64,000 bases of DNA from an uncultured Clostridia bacterium. GTDB lineage: Bacteria; Bacillota; Clostridia; Oscillospirales; Acutalibacteraceae. This document shows positions 16,588 through 26,610 of the stretch, piece by piece. The notes under the pieces were generated by a model. That model ran no database searches and had not been told where the DNA came from. It saw only the letters and a program-made list of their open reading frames with translations. Position numbers and translations under genes: made by a program. The DNA lies in NCBI GenBank assembly GCA_947595635.1, contig CANQEU010000002.1, positions 1 to 64,000 of the forward strand. Reading direction: 5' to 3'. Positions within the stretch are counted from its first letter, which is position 1, and each line of letters begins with the position of its first letter.

Positions 16588-19209
16588 TTATTTTTTGATT
16601 AGGTCTCTTATAACCTTATACGCCTGTATAAGCACGGTAGGTATGACCGCGAACAGTGCGACAAAGCCGATGTTTTCAAGGCTTAGCGGCTGAACCGTAA
16701 ATATTGGCTGTAATACGGGAACAAATAAGACGAGCGATAAAAACAGCACTCCAAGGGCAAAGGCGCCGAGACTCCACAGATTAGACGAAATACCGAGCCT
16801 GAAAATTGACTTGCTGCCCCTGCAATTAAATCCGTGGAAAAGACGGGCAAGTGTAAGGGTAGCAAACGCCATTGTCATGGCTGTCGCGTTTGCGATGCTC
16901 TTTACGGGCGACGACAAAAGACCGATATGATAAGCGCACATAGTGCAAATTCCTATTAAAGCGCCGAGAACGAACAGGTCTATGACAAACGGTTTGTTAA
17001 GAATGCCCTCCTTGGGGTCTCTCGGCTTTTGGTCAAGAAGTCCCTTTTCGGCAGGCTCCATTCCGATAGCTATGGCAGGCAGCGAATCGGTTAAAAGATT
17101 TATAAACAGGAGGTGCGTCGGCGCAAAGGGGATAGGCAGCGCGAAAAGCGAGGTGTATAAAACCGAGAGTATCGCGGCCATATTGCCGGAAAGCAAAAAT
17201 CTGATTGAATTTTTTATATTCCTGTAAACATTTCTTCCGTTTGTAACGGCTTTTATTATTGTCGCAAAGTTGTCGTCGGACAGTATCATCGACGCGGCGT
17301 CTTTTGAAACCTCCGTGCCGGTTATTCCCATTGCGACGCCTATGTCGGCTTTTTTTAGCGCAGGCGCGTCATTTACGCCGTCGCCTGTCATGGCAACTAT
17401 ATTTCCCTTGTTCTGCCATGCGTTTACTATCCTTATTTTATTTTCCGGCGAAACACGGGCATAAACGGATATACGCTCGATTTTATCGTTAAGCTCATCC
17501 TCGCTCATTTCGTCAAGCTCAGAGCCGGTAACGGCTATGTCGCCGTCGTCGAATATTCCGATTTGCCTTGCAATAGCCGTTGCGGTTATTTTATGGTCGC
17601 CTGTTATCATAACAGGCTTAATGCCGGCTCTTTTTGCGTCTGCGACTGCCTGCATTGATTCCTCTCTCGGCGGATCTATCATTGATATAAGACCGATAAA
17701 CGTGTAGCCGTTTTCGCTTTCGAGCGTCAGGCTGAAATCATCCGATACCTCTTTATATGCAAACGCCAAAACCCGAAGCCCGTTGTTTGAAAACTCAAAA
17801 TTTTGCTTTGCTATCATTTCCTTGTCGGCAGGAGTTATCTCTCTTGTTCCGCCTGATGTTCTTATATGCGTCGTGCGCTCAAGCAGCACGTCGAGAGCGC
17901 CCTTTGTCAAAACGGTCGGGACGCCGTGAAGACGGTATTTTGTGCTCATAAGCTTTCTGTCGGAATCAAACGGTATTTCCTCAAGCCTTTCAAGAGCTTC
18001 GCGCACAAAGCTGTAGTCAAGCGAAATTTTATCCGCCATTTCAAGCAGGCAAAATTCTGTCGGGTCGCCAATTCCCGACCCGTCCACGATTGACGAATCG
18101 TTTGATAAAATTGCGTCATACAGCAAATATCTGTGCAGTTGATTTTTAATATCAATTTCCTCAGGAGAAATCACCTTGTTGTCGATAAAAATCTTTTGAA
18201 CCGTCATCTTGTTTTGCGTAAGCGTGCCGGTCTTGTCGGAGCATATTACGGATACGCAGCCGAGGCTCTCAACCGCCTTAAGATCCTTGATTATTGCCTG
18301 CTCTTTTGCCATTTTCTGCGTGCCCATAGCCTGAACTATAGTTACTATCGAGCTAAGCGCCTCAGGTATTGCCGCAACCGCAAGCGCGACCGCAAACAGA
18401 AGCGAATTCAATATGTCACCTGTTTGCCAGTAGGTAAGACCGAGAACTATTGCGGATATTACCATTATAATTATCGCAAGCCGGCTGCTGAATTTGTCAA
18501 GACTGATTTGCAGGGGCGTTTTCTTCTCCTTTGTTGCGTTCATAAGACCTGCGATTTTTCCTATTTCAGTTCCCATACCGGTCTCGGTCACCGCAACAAG
18601 CGCTCTGCCGTATGTTACAAGACTGCCTGAAAATACCATATTTTCCCTGTCGGCAAGCGGCGTTTCCTGTAAAATATCCTCGTCCGATTTATCTACGTTG
18701 TTTGATTCTCCCGTAAGAGAGCTTTCGTTTACCTGAAGCGAATAGTTGTTTATTATTCTGCCGTCCGCTGCAACGAGGTCGCCTGCTTCAAGCACAAGAA
18801 TATCTCCGGGGACTACCTGCTTTGACGGAATTTCTATTTTTATTTCGTCTCTTATTACTCTCGCGTTGGGCGACGACAGGCTTTTGAGGCTCTCAAGAGA
18901 TTTCTGCGCCTTTTCGTGCTGAACCGTTCCGAGTATTGCGTTTAAAACGATAACTGCGATAATTACAAGAGTGCTCTCCAAATCTCCGGTTATGGCTGAG
19001 ATAACGGCGGCGATGATCAGTATTATAACAAGCAAATCGAGAAATTGCTCAAAAAACACCCTGAGCATACCCTTTTTCTTGCCCTCAAGAAGCGCGTTTT
19101 CGCCCTTCTCCTCCAAAATTTGTTTCGCCCTTTCGCTTGAAAGTCCGTCCCTATCGGTTTTTAAAAGTCCAAGGATCTCGTCCTTAGGAATTAAATACCA
19201 TGGTTTCAT
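16588..19209 (-). CDS. P2-type cation-translocating ATPase; annotation pipelines would likely say calcium, but probable Mn2+ (Mn2+/Ca2+) exporter given the riboswitch
   Basis: ICSDKTGTLTQNKMTV phosphorylation motif, MITGDHKITA, MTGDGVNDAPALKKADIGVAMG; M4 motif AAIPEALSSIVTIV. Start set at MKPWYLIPKDEI. Confidence 0.93.
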   Translation of the reverse strand: MKPWYLIPKDEILGLLKTDRDGLSSERAKQILEEKGENALLEGKKKGMLRVFFEQFLDLLVIILIIAAVISAITGDLESTLVIIAVIVLNAILGTVQHEKAQKSLESLKSLSSPNARVIRDEIKIEIPSKQVVPGDILVLEAGDLVAADGRIINNYSLQVNESSLTGESNNVDKSDEDILQETPLADRENMVFSGSLVTYGRALVAVTETGMGTEIGKIAGLMNATKEKKTPLQISLDKFSSRLAIIIMVISAIVLGLTYWQTGDILNSLLFAVALAVAAIPEALSSIVTIVQAMGTQKMAKEQAIIKDLKAVESLGCVSVICSDKTGTLTQNKMTVQKIFIDNKVISPEEIDIKNQLHRYLLYDAILSNDSSIVDGSGIGDPTEFCLLEMADKISLDYSFVREALERLEEIPFDSDRKLMSTKYRLHGVPTVLTKGALDVLLERTTHIRTSGGTREITPADKEMIAKQNFEFSNNGLRVLAFAYKEVSDDFSLTLESENGYTFIGLISMIDPPREESMQAVADAKRAGIKPVMITGDHKITATAIARQIGIFDDGDIAVTGSELDEMSEDELNDKIERISVYARVSPENKIRIVNAWQNKGNIVAMTGDGVNDAPALKKADIGVAMGITGTEVSKDAASMILSDDNFATIIKAVTNGRNVYRNIKNSIRFLLSGNMAAILSVLYTSLFALPIPFAPTHLLFINLLTDSLPAIAIGMEPAEKGLLDQKPRDPKEGILNKPFVIDLFVLGALIGICTMCAYHIGLLSSPVKSIANATAMTMAFATLTLARLFHGFNCRGSKSIFRLGISSNLWSLGAFALGVLFLSLVLFVPVLQPIFTVQPLSLENIGFVALFAVIPTVLIQAYKVIRDLIKK

Positions 19210-19260
19210 AATTTGCCCCCTTATAATTAATATATACAAAAGGAAGTTTTTTAAGCAAAA

Positions 19261-19311
19261 AGAAAAACCTTTACCACAAAAGGCGACATAAAACCTTGTT
19301 GTGATAAAAGT
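19261..19311 (-). terminator. Expression-platform terminator downstream of the riboswitch aptamer
   Basis: Minus strand ACTTTTATCACAACAAGG / CCTTTTGTGGTAAAGGT (one bulged C, two G-T wobbles) followed by TTTTTCTTTTT. The 5' arm includes the CTTTT that closes aptamer P1. Confidence 0.8.
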
Positions 19312-19394
19312 CTTGCCATTTAAAATATGAGCGAACTGCTTGCGCGGTCGTACTGACGCAGCATATTACAGGTAACTGCCGGCTACTCCCTTTT
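19306..19394 (-). ncRNA. yybP-ykoY (Mn2+-sensing) riboswitch aptamer
   Basis: Minus strand AAAAGGGAGTAGCC...GCGTCAGTACGACCG...GGCAAGACTTTT. Matches the family hallmarks GGGAGUAGC near the 5' end and GCAAGAC closing P1; located upstream of a P-type ATPase. Confidence 0.9.
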
Positions 19395-19415
19395 ATGTAT
19401 TAATATTATATGTTA

Positions 19416-19444
19416 ATTATAAGTCCGTTTCCTTTATATGTCAA
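19416..19444 (-). promoter_or_regulatory. Consensus promoter for the riboswitch/P-type ATPase transcript
   Basis: Minus strand TTGACA-17 nt-TATAAT, both hexamers perfect. Confidence 0.9.
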
Positions 19445-19490
19445 CGATTTTTAACAAAGAGTAAAAATTTTATTTTCAATATTCTAATTC

Positions 19491-19519
19491 TTGCCCGCGT
19501 GTTAAGTATGTGGTATAAT
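19491..19519 (+). promoter_or_regulatory. Promoter for ruvCAB, divergent from the ATPase promoter
   Basis: TTGCCC-17 nt-TATAAT with extended -10 (TGGTATAAT). Confidence 0.75.
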
Positions 19520-19562
19520 CATATGATAGAATTATGCAATTATGTTATGCGGGAGGATGAGC

Positions 19563-20078
19563 TTGTTGGTCGTTTTGGGAATTGATCCCGGATATGCCAT
19601 AGTAGGCTGGGGCGTAATAAGCTTCAACGGAGTTAATTATGCGCCGTTGGGCTTCGGTGCTGTAACAACCGAACAGAACACGGACTTTAATCTGCGCCTT
19701 GAGCGTATATATGACGAGGTGGATTTGATAATAAAAAAGTCAAAGCCCGACGCAATGGCGATAGAAAGGCTGTATTTTCAAAATAATCAGAAAACGGCAA
19801 TAAACGTCGCGCAGGCAAGAGGAGTAATAATTCTTGCATCTCAGAAAAACAATGTTCCTGTTTTTGAATACACGCCTCTACAGGTGAAAATGGCAATAAC
19901 AGGCTACGGCCGTGCTAAAAAGCCGCAGATAATGGAGATGACCAGAAGACTGCTAAAGCTGCCGGTTGTGCCTGAGCCGGACGATACGGCGGACGCTCTC
20001 GCTATGGCAATAACGCATACGCAGGCTGCCGGTACAAATCTTAAAGCTATGATTTTCAGAAAAGGATATACAAAATGA
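19563..20078 (+). CDS. ruvC: Crossover junction endodeoxyribonuclease RuvC
   Basis: VVLGIDPGYAIVGWG, AIERLYFQNNQKTAINVAQARG, DDTADALAMAITH. RBS GGGAGG favours a TTG start near 19563 over the ORF-track 19542. Confidence 0.95.
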   Translation: MLVVLGIDPGYAIVGWGVISFNGVNYAPLGFGAVTTEQNTDFNLRLERIYDEVDLIIKKSKPDAMAIERLYFQNNQKTAINVAQARGVIILASQKNNVPVFEYTPLQVKMAITGYGRAKKPQIMEMTRRLLKLPVVPEPDDTADALAMAITHTQAAGTNLKAMIFRKGYTK

Positions 20079-20680
20079 TTTACAGTATAAGAGGAACGCT
20101 TACCCATACAGAGCCGGGCTTTGTCGTTATAGAGTGCGGAGGAATAGGCTATAAATGCTCAACAACAATGAATACAAGAAGGTCGCTTCCAAGGCTTAAC
20201 GATGAGGCTATGCTATATACCCATATGTCGGTCAGAGAGGACGCGGTTGAGCTTTTCGGCTTTTCAACAACAGCGGAGCTCTCCTGCTTTCGGCTTCTTA
20301 CAAGCGTAAGCAAGGTCGGCCCTAAAGCGGCTTTGTCAATTCTTTCCGAGCTTTCGCCGGAGCAGCTTGCCGTGTGTATCGCAACGTCTGACAGCAAGGC
20401 GATAACAAGGGCGAACGGCGTAGGCTTGAAGCTTGCGCAAAGAATAATTCTTGAGCTTAAGGATAAGCTCAAGCTGTTTGAAGAAAGCGATATAAGCGTA
20501 GATTGGTCGTCAGATGAAGTCAATCCTTCGGACGAGGGAAATATACAAAAAGCTGTAGAGGCGCTTGCGGTGCTCGGATATGACAGCGGCGAGGTGCTGC
20601 CCATACTTTCAAGGCTTGATTCGTCCCAAAGCGTGGAGGAGCTCATATCGGCTGTATTAAGAGAAATGGCAGCCCGCTGA
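20075..20680 (+). CDS. ruvA: Holliday junction branch migration protein RuvA
   Basis: [28 protein letters not shown]; between ruvC and ruvB. Confidence 0.95.
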   Translation: MIYSIRGTLTHTEPGFVVIECGGIGYKCSTTMNTRRSLPRLNDEAMLYTHMSVREDAVELFGFSTTAELSCFRLLTSVSKVGPKAALSILSELSPEQLAVCIATSDSKAITRANGVGLKLAQRIILELKDKLKLFEESDISVDWSSDEVNPSDEGNIQKAVEALAVLGYDSGEVLPILSRLDSSQSVEELISAVLREMAAR

Positions 20681-20696
20681 AACGGAGGAAATACAA

Positions 20697-21752
20697 ATGG
20701 AAATGGATTATGAAAACAGAATATTAAGTCCTTCTGAAATTCCATGCGATATATCGGATAACGATAATCCGCTCAGACCGCAGCGGCTTGAGGATTATAT
20801 CGGGCAGGAAAAGGTAAAGGAGAATCTTGCAGTATTTATTCAGGCGGCGCTGCAAAGAGGAGAAACTCTTGACCATGTTCTGCTTTACGGCCCTCCGGGC
20901 TTGGGCAAGACGACTCTTGCCGGAATTATAGCAAACGAGCTTGGAACAAATCTGAGAATAACGTCCGGGCCTGCAATAGAAAAGCCCGGCGATTTAGCAG
21001 CGCTGCTTACGAGCCTTAACGAGGGCGACGTGCTTTTTATAGATGAAATACACCGCCTATCCCGTTCCGTTGAGGAGATACTTTATCCGTCTATGGAGGA
21101 TTTTGCAATAGACATCGTAACCGGCAAGGGACAAATGGCTGCGTCTTATCATCTTCCGCTGCAAAAATTTACCCTTGTAGGCGCGACTACAAGGGCAGGA
21201 CAGCTGACTGCTCCGCTTCGCGACCGATTCGGCGTAATTCTGCGTTTAGAGCTTTACACGACTGATGAGCTTGCAAGCATTGTAAAAAGAAGCGCTGGAA
21301 TACTGAATATGCCGATTGACAGCGACGGGGCGGCTGAGATAGCCTCTCGCTCAAGGGGAACGCCGAGAATCGCAAACCGCCTGTTAAAAAGAGTAAGGGA
21401 TTTTGCGCAGGTGATAAGCGGAGGAATGATAAACGGTGAGTCGGCAAAAATTGCGCTTGATAAGCTTGAAATAGACAGCCTCGGCCTTGACGCTAACGAC
21501 AGAAGAATGCTTGAGGCTATGATAAAATATTATAAGGGCGGCCCTGTAGGGCTTGAAACGCTTGCGGCGGCAATTGGCGAAGAGGCTGTGACAATTGAGG
21601 ACGTATATGAGCCGTATCTGATGCAGATAGGCTTTTTAAACAGAACTCCGAGGGGAAGATGTATTACAAGCGCGGCGTGCAGGCACCTTGGATATGACTT
21701 TGAGGGAACCGCCGTTGTTTCCCAGCCGACCTTATTTGACCAGGACGGCTGA
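20697..21752 (+). CDS. ruvB: Holliday junction branch migration DNA helicase RuvB
   Basis: [66 protein letters not shown]. Confidence 0.97.
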   Translation: MEMDYENRILSPSEIPCDISDNDNPLRPQRLEDYIGQEKVKENLAVFIQAALQRGETLDHVLLYGPPGLGKTTLAGIIANELGTNLRITSGPAIEKPGDLAALLTSLNEGDVLFIDEIHRLSRSVEEILYPSMEDFAIDIVTGKGQMAASYHLPLQKFTLVGATTRAGQLTAPLRDRFGVILRLELYTTDELASIVKRSAGILNMPIDSDGAAEIASRSRGTPRIANRLLKRVRDFAQVISGGMINGESAKIALDKLEIDSLGLDANDRRMLEAMIKYYKGGPVGLETLAAAIGEEAVTIEDVYEPYLMQIGFLNRTPRGRCITSAACRHLGYDFEGTAVVSQPTLFDQDG

Positions 21753-21805
21753 GCAACAAGCTGAAATTAAGCTTAAAAACACATTTTTATATATAGGAGG
21801 AAAAT

Positions 21806-23155
21806 ATGGGAAGATTATTCGGCACAGACGGTGCAAGGGGTGTTGCCAATACGGAGCTTACCCCGGAATTGGCTATGAATATCGGCAGAGCCGCCGCAAT
21901 GGTGCTTGTAAGCGGTGAGAACACCCACCCTAAAATTTTAATAGGCAAGGACACAAGATTAAGCTCCGATATGCTTGAGGGCGCGCTTACGGCAGGCCTT
22001 TGTTCTGTTGGAGCAAACGTGATAAAGCTTGGCGTAGTCCCAACGCCTGCGGTAGCATATCTTCTCGGCAAATACAATGCCGACGCGGGAATTATGATTT
22101 CTGCTTCACATAATCCGTTTGAATTTAACGGTATTAAGATTTTTAATAAGGACGGCTTTAAGCTGCCCGATGAGCTTGAGGAGAGGATAGAGTCAATTGT
22201 TCTTGACGGCTCGCAGCCGTATCCCGAATATTCAAAGGAAAAGCTCGGATATGTGATGCTTGCAGACAAGGCTGCCGACGATTACATAAACCATATAATA
22301 GAAACCGTCGATTTCAGGCTCGACGGTATGAATATAGCGCTTGACTGCTCAAACGGCTCAGCCTCAAGAACAGCCGAAAAGCTCTTTTCCGCACTCGGCG
22401 CAAGATGCCATATGCTAAGCGATAAGCCCGACGGTATAAATATAAACGACAACTGCGGCTCAACTCATATGGATAATATCAGAAGCTATGTTAAAAAGAA
22501 CGGGCTTGACGCCGGAATGGCGTTTGACGGCGACGCCGACAGGTGCCTTGCCGTAGATGAAAACGGAAATACGGTCGACGGCGATTTCATCATAGCCATG
22601 TGCGCGCGCGATTTAAAGTCGAGAGGCAAGCTTAAAAACAATGCCGTTGTCGGCACAATACTGACAAATATGGGCTTTAATATTTTCTGCGGCAAAGAGG
22701 GCATAGATTTTATCTCGACAAAGGTCGGAGACAGATATGTTCTTGAGTCAATGCGTGAAAACGGATACAATCTCGGCGGCGAGCAGTCGGGACATGTAAT
22801 ATTCCTTGACTACTGCACCACAGGAGACGGTCAGTTGACCGCGGCGCAGCTATTGAGTATGATGAACAGGCGAAGGGAAAAGCTTTCGGATATGGCTAAG
22901 CTTATGACAAGAATGCCTCAGGTTATGATAAACGTGACCGTGGACAACGACGCGAAAAGGCTTCTTGACTCCGACAGCGAAATTTTAAATTCAATAGATT
23001 CTGCTCGGCGCCGTCTTGGTGACAGCGGCAGAATACTTGTTCGTGCCTCCGGCACTGAGCCGCTCATTCGTGTAATGGCTGAGGGCTCGGAGCTTAATGA
23101 GATAAAGGAAATTGCTGAAGCTGTAGCGGCGGTAATTGAGAACAGACTGTCATAA
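21806..23155 (+). CDS. glmM: Phosphoglucosamine mutase
   Basis: MGRLFGTDGARGVANTELTPELA, MISASHNPFEFNGIKIF, VRASGTEPLIRVMAEG. Confidence 0.96.
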   Translation: MGRLFGTDGARGVANTELTPELAMNIGRAAAMVLVSGENTHPKILIGKDTRLSSDMLEGALTAGLCSVGANVIKLGVVPTPAVAYLLGKYNADAGIMISASHNPFEFNGIKIFNKDGFKLPDELEERIESIVLDGSQPYPEYSKEKLGYVMLADKAADDYINHIIETVDFRLDGMNIALDCSNGSASRTAEKLFSALGARCHMLSDKPDGININDNCGSTHMDNIRSYVKKNGLDAGMAFDGDADRCLAVDENGNTVDGDFIIAMCARDLKSRGKLKNNAVVGTILTNMGFNIFCGKEGIDFISTKVGDRYVLESMRENGYNLGGEQSGHVIFLDYCTTGDGQLTAAQLLSMMNRRREKLSDMAKLMTRMPQVMINVTVDNDAKRLLDSDSEILNSIDSARRRLGDSGRILVRASGTEPLIRVMAEGSELNEIKEIAEAVAAVIENRLS

Positions 23156-23170
23156 TCGGAGGATTTTGTT

Positions 23171-24031
23171 ATGCGCTTTGCAAGCTTTGGCGATTACGAG
23201 CTTATAGACGCTTCTGAGGGCGAAAGGCTTGAACGCTGGAAAGATATAATTCTTATAAGACCTGACCCACAGGTAATTTGGAGCACACAAAAAGCAAATC
23301 CGCTTTGGGACGATGCTCACGCACGCTACCGCCGCAGCTCAAGCGGAGGCGGGGCATGGCAGATGTATAAGCCTATCCCGGAGGTGTGGACGATAGAATA
23401 CAACTCCTTGCGCTTTAAAATAAAGCCGATGGGCTTTAAGCATACAGGAGTTTTTCCCGAACAAGCAGTCAACTGGGATTTTGTTGAAAAGAAGATAAAA
23501 GCCTGCGGCAGACAGCTTAATGTTCTAAACCTCTTTGCTTACACCGGCGCGGCTACGCTTGCCTGCGCAAAGGCAGGCGCAAAGGTCTGCCACGTTGACG
23601 CTTCAAAGGGAATGGTTCAGTGGGCAAAGGAAAACGCCGCCGCGTCGGGACTTTCCGACAGACCGGTCAGATGGTTGGTAGACGACTGTATAAAATTTGT
23701 GCAGCGTGAGATACGCCGTGGAAATAAATATGACGCGATAATTATGGACCCTCCGTCATACGGCAGAGGCCCAGGCGGCGAGGTGTGGAAGCTTGAGGAG
23801 CAGATTTATTCTCTTGTAAGCCTTTGTTCGGGACTTTTAAGCGATAAGCCGGAATTTTTTATAATCAATTCATACACCGCCGGACTTTCGCCGTCTGTAA
23901 TGGAGTATTTGCTTGGAGTGCTGATAGGAAAAAAATTCGGCGGCAAGATAAGCTCGGACGAAATCGGGCTCAGGGTCACTGAAACAGGACTGATTTTGCC
24001 TTGCGGCTCCACCGCAATTTGGGAATCTTAA
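23171..24031 (+). CDS. Class I SAM-dependent RNA methyltransferase (COG1092-like)
   Basis: LNLFAYTGAATLACAKAGAKVCHVDASKGMVQWAKENAAASGL, IIMDPPSYGRGPGGEVWKLE. Confidence 0.88.
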   Translation: MRFASFGDYELIDASEGERLERWKDIILIRPDPQVIWSTQKANPLWDDAHARYRRSSSGGGAWQMYKPIPEVWTIEYNSLRFKIKPMGFKHTGVFPEQAVNWDFVEKKIKACGRQLNVLNLFAYTGAATLACAKAGAKVCHVDASKGMVQWAKENAAASGLSDRPVRWLVDDCIKFVQREIRRGNKYDAIIMDPPSYGRGPGGEVWKLEEQIYSLVSLCSGLLSDKPEFFIINSYTAGLSPSVMEYLLGVLIGKKFGGKISSDEIGLRVTETGLILPCGSTAIWES

Positions 24032-24040
24032 GGGGAAAAT

Positions 24041-24901
24041 ATGGAAGATTTTATAAATATAGAGAATGTTTCGTTCAGCTATTCTGCGGACGATGAGAAT
24101 ATCGCCGCGCCGGAGTATGTTCTGAAGGATATTTCTATGAAAATTAAAAAAGGCGAGTTTGTTGCTCTGCTTGGGCATAACGGCTGCGGCAAATCAACTC
24201 TTGCAAGGCTGTTAAACGCAATGAGCCTGCCAAATAAAGGAAAAATATATATAAACGGCGTCGATACCTCGCAGACCTCGTCCGTGTTCGACATAAGAAA
24301 AACCGTAGGGCTTGTTTTACAAAATCCCGATAATCAGCTTGTCGCAAGCATTGTTGAGGAGGATGTTGCGTTCGGCCCCGAAAATCTCGGAATTGAGCCG
24401 TCAGAAATACGAAAAAGAGTAGACGACGCCTTAAAGGCTGTTGATATGTACGACTATAGAGCGCACGCGCCGTTTAAGCTTTCCGGCGGTCAAAAGCAAA
24501 GGGTTGCAATCGCGGGTATAATTGCGATGCAGCCGCAATGCCTTGTGCTTGACGAGCCAACGGCTATGCTTGACCCGAAGGGCAGAGACGAGGTAATGAG
24601 CACCGTTAAAAAGCTTAACAGGGAAAACGGAATTACTATAGTTTTAATAACTCACTATATGGACGAGGCTGTTCAGGCGGACAGGGTTATCGTAATGGAC
24701 GACGGCAAGGTGCTTATCAGCGGCAGACCGAGAGAGGTTTTTTCCCAGGTTGAGCTGCTGAAGCGGCACAGACTTGACGTGCCGCAGGCTACCGAGCTTA
24801 TGTATCGTCTAAAGGGCAGAGGCTTCTCCTGCGACGAAATGCCGCTTAACTCCGATGAATGTATAAGGCAGCTTGAAAAGATGCTTAAACGGAATAACTG
24901 A
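24041..24901 (+). CDS. ecfA1: Energy-coupling factor transporter ATPase EcfA1
   Basis: Walker A GHNGCGKSTLARLLNAM, LSGGQKQRVAIAGIIAM, Walker B LVLDEPTAMLDP. Confidence 0.92.
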   Translation: MEDFINIENVSFSYSADDENIAAPEYVLKDISMKIKKGEFVALLGHNGCGKSTLARLLNAMSLPNKGKIYINGVDTSQTSSVFDIRKTVGLVLQNPDNQLVASIVEEDVAFGPENLGIEPSEIRKRVDDALKAVDMYDYRAHAPFKLSGGQKQRVAIAGIIAMQPQCLVLDEPTAMLDPKGRDEVMSTVKKLNRENGITIVLITHYMDEAVQADRVIVMDDGKVLISGRPREVFSQVELLKRHRLDVPQATELMYRLKGRGFSCDEMPLNSDECIRQLEKMLKRNN

Positions 24902-24913
24902 CAGGGGATAAAT

Positions 24914-25780
24914 ATGAATATTATTGAAACAGAAGACCTTTCGTTTGTTTACGGTCAGGGTACTCCCTTTGAAAAGAAGGCGAACGACAGGCTTAATATA
25001 CAAATAAAAGAGGGCGAATTTGTCGGGATAATCGGTCATACCGGCTCAGGAAAATCCACCCTGGTACAGATGCTCAACGGCCTTATAAAGCCTACAAGCG
25101 GCGTTGTAAGGCTATGCGGAAAGGATATATGGGAAGCCCCAAAGGAAATAAGAAGCATACGCTTTAAGGTGGGACTTGTTTTCCAATACCCCGAATACCA
25201 GCTTTTTGAAGAAACGGTTGAGAAGGATATTGCGTACGGTCCGGGCAATATGGGACTTGACGAGGAGGAGATAAGGCGCAGAGTTCTCTCCGCCGCGAGC
25301 TTTGCCGGATTAAGGCAGGAGCTTCTTAATAAATCCCCGTTTGATTTGTCGGGCGGAGAAAAGCGCCGTGCCGCTATAGCCGGCGTAATAGCTATGGACC
25401 CTGACGTTCTTATTCTTGACGAGCCTACTGCCGGACTCGATCCTGCCGGCAGGGATGTTTTGCTTGCCCAAATAAGCCAGTATCACAAAAAAAGAAAAAA
25501 CACCGTTTTGCTCGTGTCTCACAGTATGGAGGACATAGCAAGAACAGCCGACCGCATTCTTGTAATGAACAAGGGCAGGGCGGCGATGCTTGACGATAGA
25601 AAAAACGTTTTTTCACGAGGTGACGAGCTTGAAAAAATGGGGCTAAGAGTGCCGCAGATAACAAGGATTATGTCTCAGCTTAAAAAAATGGGCTATAACG
25701 TGCCGTCGGGTGTGCTCACCGTTGAACAGGCGGCAAACGAGCTTCACAGTCTGCTCGGCAAAGGAATATTTGATGAATAA
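24914..25780 (+). CDS. ecfA2: Energy-coupling factor transporter ATPase EcfA2
   Basis: GHTGSGKSTLVQMLNGLIKPTSG, LSGGEKRRAAIAGVIAMDPDVLILDEPTAGLDP. Confidence 0.92.
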   Translation: MNIIETEDLSFVYGQGTPFEKKANDRLNIQIKEGEFVGIIGHTGSGKSTLVQMLNGLIKPTSGVVRLCGKDIWEAPKEIRSIRFKVGLVFQYPEYQLFEETVEKDIAYGPGNMGLDEEEIRRRVLSAASFAGLRQELLNKSPFDLSGGEKRRAAIAGVIAMDPDVLILDEPTAGLDPAGRDVLLAQISQYHKKRKNTVLLVSHSMEDIARTADRILVMNKGRAAMLDDRKNVFSRGDELEKMGLRVPQITRIMSQLKKMGYNVPSGVLTVEQAANELHSLLGKGIFDE

Positions 25781-25794
25781 TAAGGGATGATATT

Positions 25795-26610
25795 TTGCTT
25801 AAGGATATAACATTTGGGCAGTTTTTGCCCGGGGCGTCCTCTCTGCACAGGCTTGATCCGCGTGCAAAAATACTTTTTTTAATTGCCGTAATAGTTTTCA
25901 TTTTCATAACAGGGAATTATTTTGCGCTTGCGCTTGTCGCCGCTTTTATAATCGCTTTGATGTTTGCGAGTAAAATCCCGTTAAAAATGTATCTCAAAAG
26001 TATGAAAATGATTTTATTCATAGTTTTGTTCACAGGTATTATAAATCTGTTTTACGGCAAGGGCGATCCGCTTGTTCAGATTGGATTTCTCAAAATAACC
26101 GAAGCCGGAATAAATAACGCCATATTTGTCGCGCTTAGAATAGCGCTGCTGATAATTGCAAGCTCAATGCTCACCTTCACCACCTCTCCAACCGATTTGA
26201 CCGACGCAATAGAGCGGCTTTTAAAGCCGCTTGGCGTTTTTCATATTAAGATACACGAGATAGCAATGATGATGACAATAGCGCTGCGCTTTGTTCCGAC
26301 GCTTCTTGAGGAAACGGACAAGATTATGTCTGCGCAGAAGGCGCGCGGAGCCGACCTTGACAGCGGCAATCTTATAAAGCGGGTAAAGGCGCTTATTCCC
26401 GTGCTTATACCGCTTTTCGTTTCCGCGTTTAAAAGAGCGGAGGATCTTGCCACCGCGATGGAGTGCCGTTGCTATCAGGGCGGCAGCGGCAGAACCAGAA
26501 TGAAAAGGCTGCGTTTTGGCAAGATAGATTTTTACGGACTTTTAATTTCTATAGCCGTGCTTGGCGGAGTAATATTATGCAACATATTTTTACCGGCGGT
26601 AGTCAGATGA
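25795..26610 (+). CDS. ecfT: Energy-coupling factor transporter transmembrane protein EcfT
   Basis: HRLDPRAKILFLIAVIVFIF, AQKARGADLD, AMECRCYQGG coupling motifs; follows ecfA1A2. Confidence 0.92.
   Translation: MLKDITFGQFLPGASSLHRLDPRAKILFLIAVIVFIFITGNYFALALVAAFIIALMFASKIPLKMYLKSMKMILFIVLFTGIINLFYGKGDPLVQIGFLKITEAGINNAIFVALRIALLIIASSMLTFTTSPTDLTDAIERLLKPLGVFHIKIHEIAMMMTIALRFVPTLLEETDKIMSAQKARGADLDSGNLIKRVKALIPVLIPLFVSAFKRAEDLATAMECRCYQGGSGRTRMKRLRFGKIDFYGLLISIAVLGGVILCNIFLPAVVR

Noticed and set aside
17757-18630. Plus-strand ORFs opposite the P-type ATPase (64, 75 and 165 aa)
   Set aside because: Shadow ORFs of a strongly supported minus-strand CDS; no independent coding evidence.
26463-26606. 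N-terminal extension of the truA ORF
   Set aside because: Lies inside ecfT in another frame. The TruA family start MRNILLTIAYDG is at 26607 with an ATGA overlap.
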